Source: Pseudovibrio sp000156235
Lineage (GTDB): Bacteria > Pseudomonadota > Alphaproteobacteria > Rhizobiales > Stappiaceae
DNA: 64,000 nucleotides
Assembly (NCBI RefSeq): GCF_000156235.1
Contig: NZ_DS996813.1
Span: forward strand, 186,001 to 250,000
Direction: 5' to 3'
Part shown: piece by piece, positions 43,795-52,112 of the stretch
Layout: the number at the start of each line of letters is the position of its first letter
Position numbering within the stretch: position 1 is the stretch's first letter
Notes under the pieces: model-generated
Seen by the model: only the letters and a program-made list of their open reading frames with translations
Told to the model about the DNA's origin: nothing
Databases searched by the model: none
Position numbers and translations under genes: made by a program

Positions 43795-44708
43795 GTGATG
43801 TTACTATTGGCGCTTCGGCGAGCTACGTTCAGTCCGAGACCATTGCAGCAAAGACACCTCCTCCTGCCCCAAAACATCGTCCGTGGACGCCGGCCCGCGT
43901 TGTGGGCACTACATGGCTGACCCTTTGGATTGCGGGTGGCCTTGGCATTCTGTGGTTCCTGCTGAACTCCAACAGCGTTGCTGTGGTGTTTGGTGGTGAA
44001 GGCCTTCTGCCTGTTTCCATCACGCACAACGCAAAGTTCCTCATCAAGTACGGTGAGAAGTTCGTTTCAGGTTTCATCATCACGCTGAAGCTTGTTGCCG
44101 TCTCCATGTTGCTGGGCGTTCTGCTCTCCATTCCGATGACCTTCATGCGGATGAGCAAGAACCGCATTCTGGGCGGCATTGCATATGGTTACGTCTACTT
44201 CTTCCGCGGCACGCCGCTGCTGGCTCAGGTGTTCCTGATCTACTACGGCGCGGGCACGTTCCGCGAGCCGCTGCAGTCCGTTGATATGTGGTGGTTCTTC
44301 CGTGATGCGTGGAACTGTGCGGTTCTGGCATTTACTCTGAACACCGCAGCTTATCAGGTTGAGATCCTGCGTGGCTCTATTGAGAGCATCGCGAAAGGCC
44401 AGTGGGAAGCAGCGTCTGCACTGGGTCTGCCGAAGTGGCTGACCTTCTGGAAAATTATTCTCCCGCAGGCTCTGATCGTGTCTCTGCGTCCATATGGTAA
44501 CGAGATCATCCTGATGATCAAAGGCTCTGCGATCGTGGCGATCATCACCATCTACGATCTGATGGGTGAGACACGTCGTGCGTTCTCACGGACCTATGAT
44601 TTCCAGGCGTATGTCTGGGCGGCAATTGCGTATCTGGTGATGGTGGAAACATTGCGCCGGGCGTGGGATCGCATTGAGGCTCGTTTGACGCGTCACTTGC
44701 ACAGATAA
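43791..44708 (+). CDS. Polar amino-acid ABC transporter permease (HisM/OccM type)
   Basis: Second permease of the heterodimeric channel. The 305-aa product is longer than usual because of an N-terminal cytoplasmic extension of about 30 residues before the first membrane segment, and an extra segment (about 40-62). Motifs: YFFRGTPLLAQVFLIYYGAG and the EAA loop QWEAASALGLPKWLTFWKII. The ATGA overlap with the first permease shows translational coupling. A perfect terminator follows, so the operon ends here without an ATPase gene. Confidence 0.95.
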   Translation: MSDVTIGASASYVQSETIAAKTPPPAPKHRPWTPARVVGTTWLTLWIAGGLGILWFLLNSNSVAVVFGGEGLLPVSITHNAKFLIKYGEKFVSGFIITLKLVAVSMLLGVLLSIPMTFMRMSKNRILGGIAYGYVYFFRGTPLLAQVFLIYYGAGTFREPLQSVDMWWFFRDAWNCAVLAFTLNTAAYQVEILRGSIESIAKGQWEAASALGLPKWLTFWKIILPQALIVSLRPYGNEIILMIKGSAIVAIITIYDLMGETRRAFSRTYDFQAYVWAAIAYLVMVETLRRAWDRIEARLTRHLHR

Positions 44709-44733
44709 GCCAGCTGGCATTGATGAATACTTG

Positions 44734-44765
44734 AAAGCGCAGGTCCAAAAGCCTGCGCTTTTTTC
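44734..44765 (+). terminator. Terminator of the ABC permease operon
   Basis: AAAGCGCAGG (44734-44743) pairs with CCTGCGCTTT (44752-44761), then TTT. Confidence 0.94.
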
Positions 44766-44853
44766 ATTGGTAGAGCCGGTGAATTTACGTGGTATCTGCC
44801 GATGAAGCTGATAGTGTTGCTGCGCTCTGATTCAAGTTTATAAGGATAGTCCG

Positions 44854-45735
44854 ATGGCAAAGGTCGCGTTTATTGGTTTGGGCGTAATGGGATACCCAAT
44901 GGCGGGTTTTCTGGCCTCTCGCGGGGGGCATGACGTTACCGTTTACAACCGGACAACAGCTAAAGCAGAGGCATGGGCCAAAGAGTATGGCGGATCATTC
45001 GCTCTAACGCCTCAGGAGGCCGCTGAGGGCTGCGACGTTGTTTTTGCTTGCGTTGGCAACGACAATGATCTGCGCTCTGTCACAACCGGCGAGAACGGCG
45101 CATTCCACGGCATGAAGGCTGGCGCTATTTTCGTGGACCACACAACAGCCTCTGCGCAGGTTGCGCGTGAGCTGGATGAGACAGCACGTGCAGGGGGATT
45201 TTCTTTCCTTGATGCGCCTGTGTCTGGTGGGCAGGCTGGTGCTGAAAATGGGGTTCTGACCGTGATGATCGGTGGTGAGCAGGAAGTCTTTGATCGTGCA
45301 AAGCCGTTCATCGATTGCTTTGCCAAGTTCGCTGGCCTGATGGGCCCTGTGGGTGCAGGGCAGCAGACCAAGATGGTGAACCAGATTTGTATTGCTGGCC
45401 TGGTGCAGGGTCTTTCTGAAGCGATCCACTTTGCGCAGAAGTCTGGCCTTGATGTTGAGAAAGCTATTTCAGCAGTGCGCGGCGGTGCGGCTCAGTCCTG
45501 GCAGATGGAAAACCGTTGGGAGACCATGCGTGATGGTGAGTTCGAGCACGGCTTTGCGGTGGACTGGATGCGTAAGGATCTGAAGATCTGTCTGGAAGCT
45601 GCTGACGAGGTTGGTGCGCGCCTTCCGGTGACTGCTCTAGTTGATCAGTTCTATGCAGAAGTTCAGGCCATGGGTGGCAACCGCTGGGATACATCCAGCC
45701 TGATTGCCCGGCTGAACAACGCGGATAAGAAATAA
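44854..45735 (+). CDS. Beta-hydroxyacid dehydrogenase (3-hydroxyisobutyrate dehydrogenase family)
   Basis: NAD(P)-dependent dehydrogenase of the 3-hydroxyisobutyrate/tartronate-semialdehyde/6-phosphogluconate family. The 293-aa product has the Rossmann motif FIGLGVMGYPMAGFLAS, VDHTTASAQVARELDE, the substrate motif FLDAPVSGGQAGAENG and the catalytic Lys in AGQQTKMVNQICIAG (about residue 175). The natural substrate cannot be assigned. It is monocistronic. A GC-rich hairpin without a T-run (45746-45769) follows. Confidence 0.9.
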   Translation: MAKVAFIGLGVMGYPMAGFLASRGGHDVTVYNRTTAKAEAWAKEYGGSFALTPQEAAEGCDVVFACVGNDNDLRSVTTGENGAFHGMKAGAIFVDHTTASAQVARELDETARAGGFSFLDAPVSGGQAGAENGVLTVMIGGEQEVFDRAKPFIDCFAKFAGLMGPVGAGQQTKMVNQICIAGLVQGLSEAIHFAQKSGLDVEKAISAVRGGAAQSWQMENRWETMRDGEFEHGFAVDWMRKDLKICLEAADEVGARLPVTALVDQFYAEVQAMGGNRWDTSSLIARLNNADKK

Positions 45736-45745
45736 TAAAGCAAAA

Positions 45746-45769
45746 AGCCCCGATCAGATGACCGGGGCT
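45746..45769 (+). terminator. Hairpin after the dehydrogenase gene
   Basis: AGCCCCG (45746-45752) pairs with CGGGGCT (45763-45769). No T-run follows, so termination is uncertain. Confidence 0.45.
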
Positions 45770-45804
45770 GCTTGCTGTATTTCACTATTTATTTAGGTAT
45801 TTCA

Positions 45805-46083
45805 ATGAAACAGAATGGCGCTTCCTACGAACTCGTCCCAAGTTCAGGCTGGCTACAAATCTTACTAGTCATCCTATTTTTCTATGTTTTCTTCAGGCAC
45901 ATCATGTTCAGTTTTATGATTGCTGATGTGATACTAACATTCTTCAAGCAATTTCGATGGTTCCCAAGTAAAGGGAAAAGACTGCGCACATTCGTACATT
46001 GGCTCATTGCCATTGCCTTGATGGTTGGGACAGTCATTGTTGCCTCCAATCTAGGCTACCTAGAAATTGTACGCATACGCTAA
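45805..46083 (+). CDS. Small membrane protein of unknown function
   Basis: The 92-aa product (ATG at 45805, TTAGGT upstream) has two hydrophobic segments (about residues 17-45 and 65-85) joined by a basic loop (FKQFRWFPSKGKRLR). I recognise no family. Base composition is more AT-rich than its neighbours. It ends just before a strong palindrome. Confidence 0.6.
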   Translation: MKQNGASYELVPSSGWLQILLVILFFYVFFRHIMFSFMIADVILTFFKQFRWFPSKGKRLRTFVHWLIAIALMVGTVIVASNLGYLEIVRIR

Positions 46084-46088
46084 CCTAA

Positions 46089-46119
46089 AAGAGGTGATGT
46101 CTTTAAAACATCACCTCTT
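46089..46119. terminator. Terminator, mainly for the leftward Lrp gene
   Basis: AAGAGGTGATGT (46089-46100) and ACATCACCTCTT (46108-46119) form a perfect 12-bp stem. The T-run follows on the leftward strand, just after the Lrp-family stop. Confidence 0.88.
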
Positions 46120-46126
46120 CAAACTC

Positions 46127-46618
46127 TTAGGACATGTTCGCTTTTGGCTTTTCAGCGACGATGTAAGAAAGCGGTAGCTCGGTGGTGTATTTGATCTGCT
46201 CCATCGCGAAGGACGTGGACACGTCTGCGATGTTTACCTTTGCAATCAAACGCTTGTAGAAATCATCGTAAGCATCGATATCCGGCACGGCGACGCGCAG
46301 CAGGTAGTCCACCTGCCCGGCCATGCGGTAGAATTCCACCACTTCTGGGAATTCGCGGATCACATCGGCGAATTTACGGAGCCAGTCATCAGTGTGTTCA
46401 TTGGTGGTGATAGCCACGAACGCGGTGACTTTGGCATTGACCTTCTTTGGATCAAGCACGGCAACGCGTCGGGTGATGACACCGTCCTCTTCCATCTTCT
46501 GGATGCGGCGCCAGCAAGGGGTGGTGGACAGGCCAACACGGCGGCCGATTTCAGCTACAGGAACGGTGCTGTCTTCTTGTAGAATGGACAGAATGCGACG
46601 GTCGATCCTATCGATCAT
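46127..46618 (-). CDS. Lrp/AsnC-family transcriptional regulator
   Basis: The 163-aa regulator has an N-terminal helix-turn-helix (VPVAEIGRRVGLSTTPCWRR) and a C-terminal RAM ligand-binding domain (VVEFYRMAGQVDYLLRVAVP). These proteins sense amino acids and form octamers or dimers. The target is unknown, though the nearby amino-acid transporter and dehydrogenase are possible. It is convergent with the small membrane protein gene. Confidence 0.94.
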   Translation of the reverse strand: MIDRIDRRILSILQEDSTVPVAEIGRRVGLSTTPCWRRIQKMEEDGVITRRVAVLDPKKVNAKVTAFVAITTNEHTDDWLRKFADVIREFPEVVEFYRMAGQVDYLLRVAVPDIDAYDDFYKRLIAKVNIADVSTSFAMEQIKYTTELPLSYIVAEKPKANMS

Positions 46619-46853
46619 ATTATACCCCTATCTCCCACCGGAATTATTGTTTGGCGCAAAATCATTGCAGGAAGCATAAGGTCATGGGAAATGTTATTCC
46701 AGCTTCAAACGCCAAGATATTCGCAGGAATATAGGTTTTCATTCTACACCACCTTAAATCGGTGAAATTTATTTTCATCAACATAGAATTTGGCAAGAGC
46801 TAAAGGAATGCGTTGCCATATTCAGGGGTGGATTAAAAAAAGAATCTCTCAAA

Positions 46854-47543
46854 TCACATGAGCAAGCGGCTGACTTCTTCTTTCAGGAGCGGAAGGAGCT
46901 CTTTTTCGAACCAGGGATGCTTTTTAATGTGGACGTTGTTGCGCCAGGACGGGTGTGGGAGGGGGAGAACTCTTGGGCCGAGGCCTTTGGCGTGGCGCTC
47001 GCAGGTGGTTTCCCAGATTGATCTGAACTCAGCGATGGTTTCCCAGAGGCGGGATTTGGTGAGTTCGGGCATGTGATAGGCCTGCGCATAGCCACCTATT
47101 GCAAGCAGCGTTTCGATTTGTGGCATATTGCTGAAAATTTCTTGATGCCACGTTTTCTTGCATTCTGGCCTTGGGGGCTTGTCACCGCCTTTGGAGTCCA
47201 ACCCCGGAAAACAGAAGCCCATGGGGATAATTGCAAGTTTGGCGGGGTCGTAGAAGACCTCTTCACCAATACCCATCCAGTCGCGCAACCGATCTCCGGA
47301 GGGGTCTGTAAACGGCCTGCCAGAGGCGTGGACGCGGGTTCCCGGTGCCTGACCGCATATGGCGATGCGCGCCGTAGACGACAGCACAACAACGGGCCTC
47401 GGCTCATGAGGCAATGGCTGACGGATGGGCTGCTCAACACAGACCCGACACGCGGCTATGCGCTCTTTTAAGCGCTGGAGGTTTCCTTCATCACCTGAAG
47501 CGCTGCCTGCACTCCCGGACGCTCTATCATCTTTGCATACCAT
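46854..47543 (-). CDS. Uracil-DNA glycosylase family protein
   Basis: The 229-aa member of the UDG superfamily has CRVCVEQPIRQPLPHEPRPV near the N-terminus, the catalytic-loop region ICGQAPGTRVHASGRPFTD, DRLRDWMGIGEEVFY, and the C-terminal LPLPHPSWRNN motif. The CxxC and the later FCFPG...PECKK Cys residues suggest a possible Fe-S site as in family 4/5 UDGs. The only plausible start (ATG at 47543) puts 76 nt of its coding sequence inside the end of the upstream GST gene, so the two are translationally linked. Confidence 0.88.
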   Translation of the reverse strand: MVCKDDRASGSAGSASGDEGNLQRLKERIAACRVCVEQPIRQPLPHEPRPVVVLSSTARIAICGQAPGTRVHASGRPFTDPSGDRLRDWMGIGEEVFYDPAKLAIIPMGFCFPGLDSKGGDKPPRPECKKTWHQEIFSNMPQIETLLAIGGYAQAYHMPELTKSRLWETIAEFRSIWETTCERHAKGLGPRVLPLPHPSWRNNVHIKKHPWFEKELLPLLKEEVSRLLM

Positions 47544-48112
47544 CGGCGCAGATTACCAAGTTCTTCAGGGACTTGCAGCTTAATTACGCGGGCAAAGTTG
47601 ATTGCTGCGAACAATGTGATGTCAGCGATGGAGTATCGGTCTCCAGCCACATAACGATTGTTGGCAAGCTGCGCGTCGAAAATGGCGAGTGTTTCGAGAA
47701 TTTTGGGGCGGTTGGCCTCCCCCCACTCTTTCACCTGCGGTTGCTCCAGCGGAGCCATGGCCGGGTTGGTGTGGCGGAACACCTGAGAAACCTGATTTAA
47801 CAAGCCCAGATCAGCGCGCCGGTTCCACATCTCGATCAGCGCTCTTTCTTTGGCCGTCTGGCCCAGCAAAGGCTTGAGAGGGTTCATCTCTTCAATGTAA
47901 CGACAGATGGCGCAGCTTTCAGAAATGGCCGTTCCATCATCCAGCACGAGCACGGGCAATCGCTGACAAGGATTGATCGCTTTAAACTCTTCTGCCTTCA
48001 ATTCGCCATGCATGAAATCTACGTAGGCAGTGTTAACCTTAACGCCCTTCTCCGCAAGGAACAGGGTGACGCGAAAGGGGTTAGGTGCTTGCCTATGGCT
48101 ATAAAGTTTCAA
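47468..48112 (-). CDS. Glutathione S-transferase (TTG start proposed)
   Basis: Cytosolic GST with an N-terminal thioredoxin-like domain and a helical C-terminal domain. The frame is open from 48148, but a TTG at 48112 with GGGAGG 5 nt upstream gives the standard start KLYSHRQAPNPFRVTLFLAE and 214 aa. Other motifs: INPCQRLPVLVLDDGTAISE (glutathione site) and AGDRYSIADITLFAAINFA (N-capping box). It is followed by, and overlaps, the uracil-DNA glycosylase family gene. Substrate unknown. Confidence 0.9.
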   Translation of the reverse strand: MKLYSHRQAPNPFRVTLFLAEKGVKVNTAYVDFMHGELKAEEFKAINPCQRLPVLVLDDGTAISESCAICRYIEEMNPLKPLLGQTAKERALIEMWNRRADLGLLNQVSQVFRHTNPAMAPLEQPQVKEWGEANRPKILETLAIFDAQLANNRYVAGDRYSIADITLFAAINFARVIKLQVPEELGNLRRWYAKMIERPGVQAALQVMKETSSA

Positions 48113-48316
48113 TGGTGCCTCCCAACAACCACGAGCTGTTGCCCTCACAATCTACAGGAGAAACTGTCCCAAAATGGGGCAATAATCTACCATTTTGTGG
48201 TCCCCGTAAACTCGACGTTAACCCTATGAATCAGAGCAATCTTAAGAGATCATGTTCATTCTGGTCAAAAGGGCAAGTATCCCGTCAATCTATTGGCACA
48301 CAGAGGCCGAGAATAC

Positions 48317-49867
48317 ATGAACAACGGATCGTCGCAGAATAGTAAGGACAAAACAACTATTAATCGCGCCCGAGCAAATCGCCGGCGCGAAGTTGCACGT
48401 ACCGTAAAGGATGCTCGCGAACGTCTTGGCACGGTCGAGGGGGTCCGTCCCAGCTTTGAAGCTGATCTTATTTTGATGTTCGTGAAGAACAGATTGTCGG
48501 TGGCCTACGCCATGCCGATGATCGCCATTGTGGCCGCGACCATCTCCAGTGTCTGGCTTCCCGTGGAGGTGGCTGGCGGCTGGCTTGTGGCCATGCTGCT
48601 CGCACATTCCATCATCATTCTCTCTACAAAACGCATGGAAAAGAGCCTTAGTCAGGAAGGGAATCTGCGCTCAATCCGCAGGGAGCTTTTTGCTGGCGAC
48701 ATGCTCTATGGCATTGTTTGGGCTATCTTTTTCATCAGCAATCTGCAATTCAACACGGACTATGGGTTCGGTGTTTTCCAGTTTGCGACTATGCTGATCG
48801 TCATTGCTATGGCGACCATGTTGTCCTCTCCCCTGCCCGGTGCTTTGCTGGCTGCCACAGCCCCGATTACGGGCGCGTTGATCTTCAGTTTCTGGCAGTA
48901 TGACAGCATGCCTCACTACGCGATGGGGTTGATGGCGATTGGGGCACAAGTGTTCTTTTACATCCTCAGCAAGCAGCTCCATACTTCCGCTTTGACCCTG
49001 CTTGAGTACCGCGCCGAGAAGGACCATCTGATTTCAGAAATGGAACAGGTGAATGCAATTTCTCAGGAAGCGCGGCGCCGTGCAGAGGAAGCAAATCTGG
49101 CTAAGACGCGTTTTCTTGCGACAATGAGTCACGAATTACGCACACCTCTGAATGCGATTCTCGGCTTTTCAGAGGTGATGAAGGACGAAGTTCTTGGCCC
49201 TATGCATAATCAAACATACTTGGATTACTCCAAGGATATCAATCAGTCGGGCCAACATCTGCTCAATCTGATCAACGAGATTCTGGATCTGTCGCGCATT
49301 GAAGCTGGTCGTTATGAGCTGCAGGAAGAACCTGTCTGTCTGCGTGATGTGGCAGCGGCCTGTAAGCATATGATGCATATGCGGGCGGCGGCGAAGAACA
49401 TCGAGATCCACGAAGTCTATGAGAAGGGCCTGAGCAAGGTCTGGGCGGATGAGAAAGCACTGCGCCAGATGGTGCTGAACTTGCTCACCAACGCCGTGAA
49501 GTTTACTCCACCTGAGGGGGAAATCTCCATTCACGTGGGCATTGATGGTGCTGGAGGACAGTATATCAGCGTCAGTGACACGGGTGCCGGTATTCCTGAG
49601 GAAGAGATCCCAGTGGTGTTGCAGGCCTTTGGGCAGGGCACGCAGGCTATTCAGGATGCAGAGCAAGGCACTGGCCTTGGCCTTTCCATTGTGCAGGCTT
49701 TGGCGCATATGCATGAGGGCGAGTTTAAGCTGGCCTCCAAGCTGCGTGAAGGAACGCAGGCGACCATCTCCCTGCCCGCCAAGCGCGTGTTGAGCCATAT
49801 CGATCCTATCCCGACGCCAGACCCAACCACAGGCAAAGACAGAGAGCCCTTGCTTCGGGCCGGATAA
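48317..49867 (+). CDS. Membrane-bound sensor histidine kinase (orphan)
   Basis: The 516-aa kinase (ATG at 48317) has a basic N-terminus, six hydrophobic segments (about residues 55-230), a short coiled linker (AISQEARRRAEEANLAKTRF), a HisKA domain with the phosphorylated His in ATMSHELRTPLNAILGFSE, and an HATPase domain with N box (NLLTNAVKFTPPEGE), G1 (SDTGAGIPEEE) and G2 (GTGLGLSIVQALA). No PAS domain or response regulator gene is adjacent. The HisKA type resembles alphaproteobacterial PleC/PdhS/DivJ-group kinases, but that is only an impression. Confidence 0.92.
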   Translation: MNNGSSQNSKDKTTINRARANRRREVARTVKDARERLGTVEGVRPSFEADLILMFVKNRLSVAYAMPMIAIVAATISSVWLPVEVAGGWLVAMLLAHSIIILSTKRMEKSLSQEGNLRSIRRELFAGDMLYGIVWAIFFISNLQFNTDYGFGVFQFATMLIVIAMATMLSSPLPGALLAATAPITGALIFSFWQYDSMPHYAMGLMAIGAQVFFYILSKQLHTSALTLLEYRAEKDHLISEMEQVNAISQEARRRAEEANLAKTRFLATMSHELRTPLNAILGFSEVMKDEVLGPMHNQTYLDYSKDINQSGQHLLNLINEILDLSRIEAGRYELQEEPVCLRDVAAACKHMMHMRAAAKNIEIHEVYEKGLSKVWADEKALRQMVLNLLTNAVKFTPPEGEISIHVGIDGAGGQYISVSDTGAGIPEEEIPVVLQAFGQGTQAIQDAEQGTGLGLSIVQALAHMHEGEFKLASKLREGTQATISLPAKRVLSHIDPIPTPDPTTGKDREPLLRAG

Positions 49868-49914
49868 GGATATACGTTCCTTATTTGTTCCAGATGCATC
49901 TGTTGGGGGATTGT

Positions 49915-50271
49915 ATGCTTCGAGGGTCGTGCCACTGCGGCGCAGTCAAGTTTGAATTCCGTGAAGAACCAGAATGGCTTACAGAGTGCAACTGCTCTGC
50001 ATGCCGTCGTTACGGCACCATCTGGGCGCATGGTTCACCCAAGAACGTGACCATTGAGAAAGCGCCGGATGCGACGTTCACCTACATCTGGGGTGATAAG
50101 ATGATCGCGTTTCACACCTGCAAAACCTGCGGAAACACCACTCACTGGTCAGATCTGGACGAGGACTATGATCGCATGGCGGTCAACACGCGGCTTGTTC
50201 CGTTTGAGGATGTGAAAGACATTCCCATTCGCCATTTTGATGGTGCGGATACAGGGCAGTTTCTGGATTAA
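49915..50271 (+). CDS. GFA-family zinc-binding protein 1
   Basis: Protein of the glutathione-dependent formaldehyde-activating (GFA/CENP-V) fold. ATG at 49915 with GGGGGA upstream; 118 aa. Zinc-ligand Cys residues are in LRGSCHCGAVKFEF, CNCSACRRYG and FHTCKTCGNTTHW. It is about four-fifths identical to the next gene by eye, indicating a tandem duplication. The family name is historical; substrate unknown. Confidence 0.92.
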   Translation: MLRGSCHCGAVKFEFREEPEWLTECNCSACRRYGTIWAHGSPKNVTIEKAPDATFTYIWGDKMIAFHTCKTCGNTTHWSDLDEDYDRMAVNTRLVPFEDVKDIPIRHFDGADTGQFLD

Positions 50272-50357
50272 ATCACTTTCTTTTTCTGCGTGATCCTTTG
50301 AGCCGTCTGGCTTTGCTTTTGCGGATCGTGCTTCAATTCATTATCAGGGAGAAACAC

Positions 50358-50714
50358 ATGCTACGTGGCTCATGCCATTGCGGTGCAGTTAAGTTTGAAT
50401 ATCGGGAAAACCCAGAGTGGCTGACGGAGTGTAACTGCTCTGCCTGTCGCCGTTTTGGAACTGTCTGGGCTCATGGCTCGCCGAAGAACGTAACCATCGA
50501 GAAAGAGCCGGACGCGACTTTTGCGTATGTGTGGGGCGACAAGGAATTGGAGTTCCATACCTGCAAGACATGCGGAAACACTACGCATTGGGCGCCGGTT
50601 GACCCTGAGGGGGATAGAATGGCGGTGAACACGCGCCTGGTGCCTGCTGAGGACGTCAAAGACATCCGTGTTCGCCATTTTGATGGCGCTGATACCTGGC
50701 GCTTTGTCGATTAA
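50358..50714 (+). CDS. GFA-family zinc-binding protein 2
   Basis: Tandem paralogue of the preceding gene, also 118 aa. ATG at 50358 with CAGGGAG upstream. The same Cys motifs are present (LRGSCHCGAVKFEY, CNCSACRRFG, FHTCKTCGNTTHW). Differences cluster between residues 63 and 85 and at the extreme C-terminus, which might reflect different ligands. Confidence 0.92.
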   Translation: MLRGSCHCGAVKFEYRENPEWLTECNCSACRRFGTVWAHGSPKNVTIEKEPDATFAYVWGDKELEFHTCKTCGNTTHWAPVDPEGDRMAVNTRLVPAEDVKDIRVRHFDGADTWRFVD

Positions 50715-50813
50715 CGCAGCTCATCAAACCGCGTTTGCGTTGAAATGTGCGTTGGTTTGAAAGAAATGCGTTTTTTCTGCGTTCTTTACTGAGAGGAGGA
50801 GAAAAAGGGGGGC

Positions 50814-50873
50814 CTCAACTCGTGCGAGTTGAGGGCGGCCTTTTTCAATTTATCCCCCTCCTCAGCGGAGGGG
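50814..50873. terminator. Pair of hairpins between the GFA gene and cobT
   Basis: CTCAACTCG (50814-50822)/CGAGTTGAG (50825-50833) followed by GGCCTTTTTC can terminate rightward transcripts. CCCCTCC (50855-50861)/GGAGGGG (50867-50873) lies just after the cobT stop and can act on the leftward transcript. Confidence 0.75.
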
Positions 50874-50884
50874 TTATTCTCAAA

Positions 50885-51913
50885 TTAGTCCTGAGCTGCA
50901 ACGCCTGCATCAGCGAAGGTCGCCATGCCGGAGTGGGTTGCTGCTGCTGCTTTGATGATGCCTGCCGCGATTGCTGCGCCAGAGCCTTCACCAAGACGCA
51001 TGCCCAGATCCAGAAGTGGCTTGCCGCCCATTTCAGTCAGAGCGCGGCGGTGCGCTGGTTCAGCGGAGGCATGAGAGAACACACAGTGCTCCAATGCGGT
51101 CTTGTCCATCTTGTAGAGGATGGCAGCTGCTGCGGAGGTGACGAAGCCATCAATCACAACAGGAACCTGCTGCATGCGTGCTGCCAGAATAACACCTGCC
51201 ATTGCTGCGATTTCGCGGCCACCAATCCGGCGCAGAACTTCCAGAGGCTCAACTTTGCCCGGACCACCGATCCGCTGTACAGCCTGCTCAACTACGGTAA
51301 TCTTGTTTTTCAGCGCGTCGCCCTGAACACCAGTGCCCGGACCGACCCACTCTTCTGCTGTGCCGCCAAACAGGGCGTAGAAGATGGCTGCTGCAACGGT
51401 GGTGTTTGCGATGCCCATTTCGCCAAGGCAGAGCAGATCTGTGCCACCAGAGATTGCTTCCATGCCAAAGGCCATGGTTGCTGCGCATTCGGATTCTTCA
51501 AAGGCGTCTTCCTCGGAGATGTCCGGGGTTGGCATTTCCAGCGCCAGTTCAAACACTTTGAGGCCGAGGTCATAGGCAATGCAGAGCTGGTTCACGGCGG
51601 CGCCGCCAGCTGCAAAGTTGGAGACCATCTGCGCGGTCACTTCTTTCGGGAAAGCAGAGACGCCTTTGTCAGCAACGCCGTGGTTGGCTGCAAACACAGC
51701 TACGAGCGGACGGGTGACTTTTGGCATTGGCAGGCCCTGCCAGGCAGCCAGCCATTCCACCAGCTCTTCCAGACGGCCCAGAGACCCCAAAGGCTTCGTC
51801 AGCTGCGCATCACGTTTTTTCACCGCCTCGACCGCTTCAAGGCTTGGACCCGGCATTGCGCCGACCAGGTTTCTGATATCATCGAATGGCAGTGCAGACG
51901 TTGCAAGAGACAT
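50885..51913 (-). CDS. cobT: CobT, nicotinate-nucleotide:dimethylbenzimidazole phosphoribosyltransferase
   Basis: Makes alpha-ribazole phosphate for the lower ligand of cobalamin. The 342-aa product is full length. Motifs: AQLTKPLGSLGRLEELVEWL, VAVFAANHGVADKGVSAFPK, GEMGIANTTVAAAIFYALFG, and the catalytic Glu (about residue 309) in LGMRLGEGSGAAIAAG. It is divergent from cobS, a common pairing of the nucleotide-loop assembly genes. No cobalamin riboswitch is recognisable in the 200 bp between them. Confidence 0.96.
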   Translation of the reverse strand: MSLATSALPFDDIRNLVGAMPGPSLEAVEAVKKRDAQLTKPLGSLGRLEELVEWLAAWQGLPMPKVTRPLVAVFAANHGVADKGVSAFPKEVTAQMVSNFAAGGAAVNQLCIAYDLGLKVFELALEMPTPDISEEDAFEESECAATMAFGMEAISGGTDLLCLGEMGIANTTVAAAIFYALFGGTAEEWVGPGTGVQGDALKNKITVVEQAVQRIGGPGKVEPLEVLRRIGGREIAAMAGVILAARMQQVPVVIDGFVTSAAAAILYKMDKTALEHCVFSHASAEPAHRRALTEMGGKPLLDLGMRLGEGSGAAIAAGIIKAAAATHSGMATFADAGVAAQD

Positions 51914-52112
51914 ACGCTTCTCCGAACTTTGGTAACCCGCAAAATGAGTATTTGCGCTTTGTTGTTTGCGCAGATCTATAAGCCACCGGAAGCAGAATAC
52001 AAATGAGACTTATCAACTATTTGTGGTTTCCACGGCTTTGCAAACTACAAATTGTTGCTCTAACTGATTTTGGCGGCCTTTCTGGTCTGATTTATTTCTG
52101 TGAGAAACCATC

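Noticed and set aside
50747..52006. 419-codon rightward open frame opposite cobT
   Set aside because: Antisense shadow of a well-supported cobT; the predicted protein is very rich in Cys, His and Phe with no family resemblance.
51914..52112. Cobalamin riboswitch between cobT and cobS
   Set aside because: No B12-box-like element or the expected set of conserved stems was recognisable in about 200 bp.
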